Shown here: positions 56,475 through 64,000 of the stretch, piece after piece
Layout of the letters: the number at the start of each line of letters is the position of its first letter
Position numbering within the stretch: position 1 is the first letter of the stretch
Assembly (NCBI GenBank): GCA_902800055.1
Contig: CADCCW010000008.1
Location: forward strand, 41,246-105,245
Direction: 5' to 3'
Source of the DNA: an uncultured bacterium
Lineage (GTDB): Bacteria; Verrucomicrobiota; Kiritimatiellia; RFP12; UBA1067
Length of the DNA: 64,000 bases
Translations under genes and position numbers: made by a program
Notes under the pieces: generated by a model
The model's input: only the letters and a program-made list of their open reading frames with translations
Database searches by the model: none
Told to the model about the DNA's origin: nothing

Positions 56475-57595
56475 CTGGCCTCGTTCCCCTCGTGGCAGGC
56501 GACCGCCGCGCCCTCCTTGAGCTTGAAGGCGCCCGCAGAGACGACCCTGTCGCCCTCGGAAAGCCCCGACTTGACGAGCGTCGACCCGTTCCAGGTCCTG
56601 CCGACCTCGACCGGGACGGAATGCGCCCTGTTCCCGTCGTCGACCTTCCAGACGCGCGCGCCGTCGTCGCCCAGCACCACGGCGCCCGACGGCACCACCA
56701 GCGCACGCGGCGGATTCGCCTCGTCGGACAGCACCCTCACGAACGCGTTGGGGACGAGCCGCCCGGTCGGGTTCGGGAACGAAACGTACATCACCAGCGT
56801 CCCCGTCTCGCGGCTCATCACGTTGTCGCCGAACTCGACGACGCCGCACTCCGCGTACTCCTCGCCGTTGGGCAGCCTGATGCGGAAGCGGCGCGAGCCG
56901 TTCAGCTCCGTGCCGCGGCGCTCCGCGGCGGACTGCCAGGCGTCGTAGTCGCAGTCGGTTATCGGGAAGACGTGGAAGGCCCGGCCGATGCGCCCGGAAA
57001 TCGGCGAGAACACCTTGGTGTGCTTCAGGTTGAAGTCGGCGATGGCGGCGGCGGCCTTCGCCTGCTCGACGGCGGCGACGGCGGAATTGAGCGTGGCCTT
57101 GGCGGACGAAAGCGCCATCTCCGCGTTGTCCAGCTCGGTCGCCGTGATGCCGCGGTCGTCCGCGGCGGCCAGGCGGCGGTAGTAGCGCTCGGCGCGCTCC
57201 AGGTCCGCCTTGGCCACCTCGACCTTCGCCTCGGCGCTCCGCACTTCGGAATAGCGCAGGTTGCGGGAGGCGCCGTACTGCTCCTGGTCGATCTCGAAAA
57301 GGAGGTCGCCGGCGGCGACCTTCGCGCCCTCGGCAAAGCAGACCTTCTTGATGTAGCCGTCGATCTGCGGCAGGATGTCGGTGGCCTCCTCCGGCTCGAC
57401 GTGCCCGACATATTCCGTCGGCGGGTTGAACTCGACCATCCTCGCCGTAGTCACGGCCACGGACACGGTCTCCTCGCCCTTGGACGCATGCGTCTGCGCG
57501 CCCGCCGGCACCAGCTGCCGGCCAAACCAGCCCAGGGCAGCCATCGCCACCCCGAACACCACCCATCCGACTGTCTTACTCATTGTTTGCGACAT
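56471..57595 (-). CDS. RND-type membrane-fusion (periplasmic adaptor) protein
   Basis: 374 residues. An N-terminal anchor helix (VGWVVFGVAMAALGWFG), a biotinyl-lipoyl half-motif (ILPQIDGYIKKVCFAEGAKVAAGDLLFEID), a coiled-coil hairpin (about 110-180), then beta-barrel and membrane-proximal domains. AcrA/HlyD-D23 type adaptor. First gene of the two-gene unit. Leaderless-type start 7 bases after the -10 box. A second ATG four codons in is possible. Confidence 0.92.
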   Translation of the reverse strand: MSQTMSKTVGWVVFGVAMAALGWFGRQLVPAGAQTHASKGEETVSVAVTTARMVEFNPPTEYVGHVEPEEATDILPQIDGYIKKVCFAEGAKVAAGDLLFEIDQEQYGASRNLRYSEVRSAEAKVEVAKADLERAERYYRRLAAADDRGITATELDNAEMALSSAKATLNSAVAAVEQAKAAAAIADFNLKHTKVFSPISGRIGRAFHVFPITDCDYDAWQSAAERRGTELNGSRRFRIRLPNGEEYAECGVVEFGDNVMSRETGTLVMYVSFPNPTGRLVPNAFVRVLSDEANPPRALVVPSGAVVLGDDGARVWKVDDGNRAHSVPVEVGRTWNGSTLVKSGLSEGDRVVSAGAFKLKEGAAVACHEGNEAR

Positions 57596-57602
57596 TTGGT
57601 GT

Positions 57603-57611
57603 ATTATACCA
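57603..57611 (-). promoter_or_regulatory. Promoter of the membrane-fusion/RND unit (leaderless type)
   Basis: Extended -10 TGG-TATAAT followed by ACAC, ATG 7 bases after the box. The region where a -35 would lie is filled by a heptamer repeat. Confidence 0.78.
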
Positions 57612-57615
57612 AAAT

Positions 57616-57643
57616 TTCGTGGTTCGTGGTTCGTGGTTCGTGG
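57616..57643. repeat. Intergenic heptanucleotide repeat in a promoter
   Basis: Four perfect units of TTCGTGG just upstream (on the minus strand) of the -10 box of the membrane-fusion gene, spanning the usual -35 position. Copy-number change would alter promoter spacing. Confidence 0.92.
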
Positions 57644-57703
57644 GATGCGGGTGCGGCATTCGGCGGGCCGAGCTCCCCGCCCGAAGCCGCTACTCCGCTG
57701 CCG

Positions 57704-59134
57704 CTACTCTACTGGGGCGCAGTTGACGCCGGCGGCGATGAGGCAGCAGCGCTGGACGTCCATGCGGCGCTTGAAGCCCTCAAAGTCGCGCGGCGCGGCG
57801 GGCGCGGTCCACACCGCCTCCGCAAAGGCGCAGGCGCGCGGCCAGAGCTTCCAGGCGAGGTCGTACTCGTTCCATACGCACTCGCTCCACATGCAGCACT
57901 CCGCGCCCAGGACGCGCGCCTTCGCCGCGTCCGTCATGCCGTCGAGCGGATTGAACGAGTACGCGGTCGCAAGCGAGCAGCGGCGATTGGGGCCGAGGTA
58001 GTCGAACGGATCGTCCTTGACGCCCTGCGGCACCGAGAAGTAGGTGGACGCGAGCGAGGAGACGACGACGCCATGCCCCTTCTCCGCCGCCGCGATGCCG
58101 TATTTCGCCTCGCGCCAGCAGTGGACGACCGTCTCCACGCCCGGGTCGCCGGCGAGCACTTCGTCCCAGCCGATCGCCCGCCGCCCCTTCTTCGCGAGGT
58201 AGTCCGTGAAGTGCCGCGTCAGCCACGCCTGGAGCGCGTCCTCGTCCTTGAGGCCGAGCGCCTTGATGCGGGCCTGGCACTTCGGGCACTCCTTCCACCG
58301 CTTCTTCGGGCACTCGTCGCCGCCGATGTGGATGTATGCGCCGGGGAAGAGCGCGCACACCTCGTCGTACACCTGCTCCAGGAAGCGGATCGCCGCGTCG
58401 TTCCCGGCGCAGAGGACGTCCTCCTCGATGTCGTTCATCGTGCGCGGCGTCCGCGGCAGTCCCCCGCGGCACGCGAACTCGGGGTGCGCCGCGAGGAGCG
58501 CGCGGACGTGGCCTGGCATCTCGACCTCGGGCACGACGGAGATGAAGCGCTCCTTCGCGTAGGCGAGGATCTCGCGCACGTCCGCCGCGGTGTAGAAGTA
58601 GGGGCCGTACCTGACGCCGTTGCCGCGGTAGTCCCACGGCGCGCCGGTGCAGCCGTGCGCCGGCGACTCGGGACGCACCGCCCCGTACTCCACGAGCTCC
58701 GGGAAGCGGTCGACCGCGAGCCGCCAGCCCTGGTCTTCGGTGAGGTGCCAGTGGAACACGTTGAGCTTGTACTCGGCCATCTGGTCGAGGAGCGCCTTCA
58801 CCGTCTCCTTGCCGAAGAAGTGGCGGCCTTCGTCCAGCATCAGCCCGCGCCACTGAAACGTCGGCGCGTCCTCGATCCGGCAGCATGGCCAGCGCCCGTC
58901 CTCGGCGAGCTGCCCGAGCGTCGTGCGCGCGCGGAAGAACCCCGCCGCGCCCGAGGCGAAGACCTTGACGCCCGAGCCGTCGATCTCGATCCGGTAGCCT
59001 TCGGCGGCGATTGCCGCGTCCCGCGACTCCACGATCCGCACCTCGCCGGTCGCCGCGACCGTTCCGCCGCGCATCTCGACGGACCTCGGCATCGGCATCA
59101 GCGCCGCCGCCACCACCACGCTCAGCATTGTCAT
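57704..59134 (-). CDS. Secreted beta-N-acetylhexosaminidase, GH20
   Basis: 476 residues. A short signal (MTMLSVVVAAALM), a GH20b-like N-terminal domain (residues 15-95), then the barrel with GLMLDEGRHFFGKETVKALL, NVFHWHLTEDQGWR, and the catalytic Asp-Glu pair in HIGGDECP. Trp residues lining the pocket (CWREAKYG, CMWSECVW) are kept. It removes terminal GlcNAc/GalNAc from glycans. With the fucosidase it suggests use of mucin or host glycans. Single-gene unit, AGGAGG at the start. Confidence 0.93.
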   Translation of the reverse strand: MTMLSVVVAAALMPMPRSVEMRGGTVAATGEVRIVESRDAAIAAEGYRIEIDGSGVKVFASGAAGFFRARTTLGQLAEDGRWPCCRIEDAPTFQWRGLMLDEGRHFFGKETVKALLDQMAEYKLNVFHWHLTEDQGWRLAVDRFPELVEYGAVRPESPAHGCTGAPWDYRGNGVRYGPYFYTAADVREILAYAKERFISVVPEVEMPGHVRALLAAHPEFACRGGLPRTPRTMNDIEEDVLCAGNDAAIRFLEQVYDEVCALFPGAYIHIGGDECPKKRWKECPKCQARIKALGLKDEDALQAWLTRHFTDYLAKKGRRAIGWDEVLAGDPGVETVVHCWREAKYGIAAAEKGHGVVVSSLASTYFSVPQGVKDDPFDYLGPNRRCSLATAYSFNPLDGMTDAAKARVLGAECCMWSECVWNEYDLAWKLWPRACAFAEAVWTAPAAPRDFEGFKRRMDVQRCCLIAAGVNCAPVE

Positions 59135-59155
59135 CCTCGTCTCCCTCCTGAGCGT

Positions 59156-59164
59156 ATTATACCA
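59156..59164 (-). promoter_or_regulatory. Promoter of the GH20 gene
   Basis: Extended -10 TGG-TATAAT followed by ACGC. The short leader of about 15 bases contains AGGAGG, so this is a leadered member of the same promoter class. Confidence 0.75.
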
Positions 59165-59203
59165 TAAAGTTTAACTCTGGGGCTGATTGTGAAGGGCGAA
59201 TTA

Positions 59204-59212
59204 TGGTATACT
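59204..59212 (+). promoter_or_regulatory. Promoter of the V-ATPase B gene
   Basis: Extended -10 TGG-TATACT followed by ACACATCAAT. It is divergent from the GH20 promoter. The ATG at 59203 lies before the box and so cannot be the start. AAGAGG precedes the real start. Confidence 0.7.
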
Positions 59213-59256
59213 ACACATCAATATCCATAAATGTCCTTGACACCAAGAGGCCAAGC

Positions 59257-60558
59257 ATGTTCAACAACCGAGTCTATCACAAAATCGACGCGCTGTCCGG
59301 GTCGGTCGCGACGCTCCGCGCAGAGGGCGTGAAATACGGCGAAATCGCCGAGGTGGAAAGCCGCGCCGGCACTTCCCTCGCGGAGGTCATCAAGCTCGAC
59401 GGGCCGAACGTCACGCTGCAGATCTTCGCCGGCGCCAGGGGCGTCGACACCGCCGCGCGCGTCCGGTTCCTCGGCGAGCCGATGAAGGTGCCGTTCTCGG
59501 ACGACCTCCTCGGCCGCGCCTTCACCGGCGCGTGCGTGCCGCGCGACGGCGGCCCCGCCATCCGCGACAACCCCTCGCCGATCGGGCAGCCCTCGGTAAA
59601 CCCGTCGAAGCGCATCATGCCCTACCGGATGGTGCGCACGAACATCCCGATGATCGACCTCTTTAACACGCTCGTCGTCTCGCAGAAGCTGCCGATCTTC
59701 GCCAAGGCCGGCGAGCCCTACAACGAGCTCCTCGCGCGCATCGCCCTCCAGGCCGACTCCGACGTCATCGTCATCGGCGGCATGGGCCTCAAGCACGACG
59801 AGTACCTGAAGTTCCGCTCCACCCTCGACCGCTCCGGCGCGCTCGCGAAGACCGTCATGTTCGTCCACACCGCCGCCGACCCCACGGTCGAGTGCGTGCT
59901 GGTGCCCGACGTCTCGCTCGCCGTGGCCGAGAAGTTCGCGCTCCGCGGGAAGGACGTCCTCGTGCTCCTCACCGACATGACCTCCTTCGCCGACGCGAGG
60001 AAGGAGATCGCCATCACCATGGAGCAGATCCCCTCCAACCGCGGCTACCCCGGCGACCTCTACTCCCAGCTCGCGAGCCGCTACGAGAAAGCGGTCGACT
60101 TCGACGGCGCCGGCTCGATCACCATCCTCGCCGTCACCACGATGCCCGGCGGCGACGTCACCCACCCGGTGCCGGACAACACCGGCTACATCACCGAGGG
60201 GCAGTTCTATCTCAGCAACGGGCGCATCGAGCCCTTCGGCTCGCTCTCGCGCCTCAAGCAGCAGGTCAACAAGGCGACTCGCGAGGACCACCGCACCATC
60301 ATGGACGCGATGATCAAGCTCTACTCGCAGTACAAGGAAACGGTCGAGAAGCAGTCGATGGGCTTCAGGATGTCCGACTGGGACAAGAAGCTGCTCAAGT
60401 ACGGCGCCGACTTCGAACGCGAGATGATGGACCTCTCCGTCAACATCCCGCTCGAGGAGGCGCTCGACCTCGGCTGGAAGATCCTCGCGGACAACTTCGA
60501 CAAGGGCGAGGTCGGCATCCCCTCCAAGCTGGCCGACAAGTTCTGGCCCGCGGCATGA
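59257..60558 (+). CDS. ntpB: V-type ATP synthase subunit B, orphan
   Basis: 433 residues of the V/A-ATPase regulatory subunit B family: an N-terminal beta barrel, GRAFTG and [27 protein letters not shown] stretch, the region [18 protein letters not shown] where other B subunits have a GSGLPHNELA-like degenerate P-loop, then [23 protein letters not shown] and [17 protein letters not shown]. It should stabilise the nucleotide site on subunit A. Subunits A, D, I, K and E do not flank it, which is unusual. ATG 59257 chosen by promoter position and AAGAGG. Confidence 0.9.
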   Translation: MFNNRVYHKIDALSGSVATLRAEGVKYGEIAEVESRAGTSLAEVIKLDGPNVTLQIFAGARGVDTAARVRFLGEPMKVPFSDDLLGRAFTGACVPRDGGPAIRDNPSPIGQPSVNPSKRIMPYRMVRTNIPMIDLFNTLVVSQKLPIFAKAGEPYNELLARIALQADSDVIVIGGMGLKHDEYLKFRSTLDRSGALAKTVMFVHTAADPTVECVLVPDVSLAVAEKFALRGKDVLVLLTDMTSFADARKEIAITMEQIPSNRGYPGDLYSQLASRYEKAVDFDGAGSITILAVTTMPGGDVTHPVPDNTGYITEGQFYLSNGRIEPFGSLSRLKQQVNKATREDHRTIMDAMIKLYSQYKETVEKQSMGFRMSDWDKKLLKYGADFEREMMDLSVNIPLEEALDLGWKILADNFDKGEVGIPSKLADKFWPAA

Positions 60559-60583
60559 CGCGCGCGCCCGCACCTGCGATTTT

Positions 60584-60592
60584 TGGTATAAT
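60584..60592 (+). promoter_or_regulatory. Promoter of ftsH operon (leaderless type)
   Basis: Extended -10 TGG-TATAAT followed by TCGCAC and the ATG at 60599, six bases after the box. Transcription should begin at or next to the A of the start codon. Confidence 0.82.
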
Positions 60593-60598
60593 TCGCAC

Positions 60599-62472
<1,874 letters not shown>

Positions 62473-62476
<4 letters not shown>

Positions 62477-63297
62477 TCAACGTCTCCGCCATCATCCAGA
62501 TCGCCATCCTCTACGCGGTCATCTACTCGATCCTCAAGGCAGCGAAGGGTTCGCGCTTCGGCCAGGTGCTCGCCGGCGTTGGGCTGGTGGCGGCGGCGAT
62601 GTTCCTCTTCACCTACGTCTTCCACTTCGATGTCCTCACCGCCATCGTCCGTGCCCTCCTCGCCTACATCGCCATCGCCACCGTCATCATCTTCCAGCCG
62701 GAGATCCGCCGCATCCTCAGCCAGCTCGGCACCTTCGGCACCTCCGACCGGCCCAAGTACTCGCCCACCGGCGCCGCCGAGGCCGAATACGTGGCCGACG
62801 TCGTCCTCGCCCTCGCCGAGCGCCGCATCGGGGCGCTGATCGCCTTCGAACGCGGCATCTCGCTCAGGGGCTACGAGGGCACCGGGGTGGCGACCGACGC
62901 GCTCTTCTCGCGCGAGCTGGTGGAGACGATCTTCACCCCGCCGCTGCCGCTCCACGACGGCGGCATCACCGTGCGCGACGGCCGCATCGCCGCCGCCCAC
63001 TGCGTCTTCCCGGTGTCGAACAACCCGTCGCTGAGCGGCAGCGGCATGCGCCACCGCGCCGCAGTCGGACTCTCCGAGGACACCGACGCAATCGTGGTGG
63101 CCGTCTCCGAGGAGTCGGGCGCCGTCTCGGTGGCGCACAACGGCAGGCTCATGCGCTACACCGGCGAAGGCCGCCGCGACTCGCTGCTGCGCTGGATTTC
63201 CAAGGGCATGCCCGCGGAGCGCAGACGCGGCCTGTTCTCAAGGGCGTTCGACCGGCTTCGCAAAAAAGGCAAGGGAAAGGCGGCTAAGCGGAAATGA
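62473..63297 (+). CDS. cdaA: Diadenylate cyclase CdaA
   Basis: 274 residues. Three N-terminal membrane helices (residues 5-75), then the DAC domain with the two active-site motifs: DGG/DGA-type LHDGGI and RHR (GMRHRAA). Makes cyclic di-AMP from ATP at the membrane, a signal in potassium and cell-wall control. ATGA overlap with ftsH and with the small CdaR-like gene downstream. The last 40 residues are basic. Confidence 0.95.
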
Positions 63298-63440
63298 GGC
63301 TCTTCAAGTCCAGCAACTGGGGGCTTCGCCTCCTCGCCCTTCTCCTTGCGGTGGTGCTCTACCACGCGCTGAAGGACAACGCCGCCAAGGCCAGGGCGGC
63401 CGACAACAACCATGACCGAAGCTTCTTCCACTACCGGTAG
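63294..63440 (+). CDS. 48-residue CdaR/YbbR-like membrane peptide
   Basis: MRLFKSSNWGLRLLALLLAV is followed by VLYHALKD and a polar tail. This matches the N-terminal anchor of CdaR (YbbR) regulators, which normally follows cdaA and continues into several YbbR repeats. Here the frame stops (TAG 63438-63440) after the membrane helix. ATG overlaps the cdaA stop (ATGA) and the gene overlaps ftsK by 29 bases. Either a minimal regulator or a stub of a lost cdaR. Confidence 0.65.
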   Translation: MRLFKSSNWGLRLLALLLAVVLYHALKDNAAKARAADNNHDRSFFHYR

Positions 63441-64000
63441 CCGCGCCCGCCGCGTGCTGGGGGCGCTCCTTTCGCCGCTCTCGCTCTTTCCGCTCGTCGC
63501 GCTGGTGACGTACGACTGGCGCGCCGTGCCCGCGCTCTGCACGCCGCCGCTGCCACGCACGAACTGGATCGGCGCACTCGGCGACGGCTTCGCCTACTGG
63601 GGCTACCTTCTCTTCGGCCTCGCGGTGTGGGTCGTCCCCTTCCTCTGCCTTGCGGCCGGCGTCAGGATGGCCCGCGGCAAGCCGGTGTTCTCCTGGCGCC
63701 GCGTCCTGAGCCTCGCCGCGTTTCTCTGCGCGGCGGCGTGCGCGGTCCAGGTTATCGGCGCGCACGGCGGTCTGGTCGATTCCCTGCGCGCGCGGGTGAA
63801 CACCCCGCAGGCCGGCGGCGTGGTTGGCTACCTCGTGATGACCCGCGCCCTTTCGCCGCTTTTGAGCGACTTCGGGTCCTCCGTCGTCGCCGTCCTCGCC
63901 ATGGTCGCCGCGCTGGTCGGGGCAATCGGCCTGCACGCGATCGGCGGCGCCTTCGCCGCCATGTGGCGCTGGGTGCGCGGCGGCGCGGCGGCAGGCGCGC
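63412..64000 (+). CDS. ftsK: FtsK/SpoIIIE DNA translocase, N-terminal membrane domain (cut by window edge)
   Basis: At least 196 residues with no stop before the edge. It has four to five hydrophobic segments, with SPLSLFPLVALVTYDW at the first and WGYLLFGLAVWVVPFLCLAAG at the second, the arrangement of the FtsK 4TM domain (a TYD-like loop after helix 1). The motor and gamma domains would lie outside. No Shine-Dalgarno is obvious. The start lies within the small CdaR-like gene, so translation may be coupled. Confidence 0.7.
   Translation, partial: MTEASSTTGSRARRVLGALLSPLSLFPLVALVTYDWRAVPALCTPPLPRTNWIGALGDGFAYWGYLLFGLAVWVVPFLCLAAGVRMARGKPVFSWRRVLSLAAFLCAAACAVQVIGAHGGLVDSLRARVNTPQAGGVVGYLVMTRALSPLLSDFGSSVVAVLAMVAALVGAIGLHAIGGAFAAMWRWVRGGAAAGA

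Noticed and set aside
57660..57682. GGCGGG/CCCGCC hairpin after the GH20 gene as an intrinsic terminator
   Set aside because: The stem is good but no T-run follows on the minus strand, so I did not call it as a terminator.
59203..59205. ATG at 59203 as start of the V-ATPase B gene
   Set aside because: It lies within the extended -10 box, upstream of any transcription start. The ATG at 59257 has AAGAGG and the family N-terminus.

Overview
The window is GC-rich, densely packed DNA from a diderm anaerobe. There is no rRNA, tRNA or CRISPR array, and no gap without a gene longer than about 140 bases. I infer the PVC superphylum and most likely a Kiritimatiellota/Lentisphaerota-type animal-associated fermenter. 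The grounds are a bifurcating-type [FeFe] hydrogenase, a V-type ATPase subunit, alpha-fucosidase and hexosaminidase, several divergent prepilins, and outer-membrane systems (Mla, FadL, Wza). The phylum is inferred from gene content only.

Layout: (1) 1-2675, minus: tadC, an FHA protein and a PEGA protein (cut by the window edge). (2) 2735-7368, plus: hndABCD electron-bifurcating-type hydrogenase operon, with a frameshift in hndD just before its last H-cluster motif, closed by a strong terminator. (3) 14997-7378, minus: exopolysaccharide export module (Wza-like lipoprotein, secreted protein, beta-barrel, O-antigen-ligase-like protein, Wzz/BY-kinase, secreted protein) with no glycosyltransferase. 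(4) 30074-15073, minus: a remarkably tight run of 14 genes in which MlaEFD lipid transport leads into a HExxH peptidase, PilB, PilC, an H-box protein, a TPR/MshEN protein, two prepilins, a PilX-like protein, a tail-anchored protein, a hybrid histidine kinase and a lone OppC-like permease. (5) 34090-30086: zinc-ribbon protein, CDP-alcohol phosphatidyltransferase, prepilin, priA. (6) 37970-34181: fucose permease, phosphoesterase, alpha-L-fucosidase. (7) 43813-37992: DUF177 protein, rpmF, plsX, leuS, M20 peptidase. (8) 45246-43855: FadL-type porin. (9) 53493-45359: gyrA, repeat-containing surface protein, glgB, polA. (10) 57595-53502: membrane-fusion protein and an RND protein lacking the proton-relay residues. 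(11) 59134-57704: GH20 hexosaminidase. (12) 59257-64000, plus: orphan V-ATPase subunit B, ftsH, cdaA, a 48-residue CdaR-like membrane peptide and the start of ftsK.

Two themes run through the window. First, almost every transcription unit begins with an extended -10 element (TGGTATAAT followed by WCRC), and in eight of them the ATG lies only 6-10 bases after the -10 box, so the mRNAs should be leaderless. Genes inside operons instead use ATGA/TGATG overlaps or Shine-Dalgarno sites. Second, short tandem repeats with 7- or 9-base units, plus one palindromic element, are inserted in frame in loops of essential proteins (PriA, LeuS three times, GyrA, PolA).

Strongest leads for new biology: the Mla-pilin-kinase operon, the RND homologue without Asp/Asp/Lys, the leaderless promoter class, and the in-frame repeat insertions.
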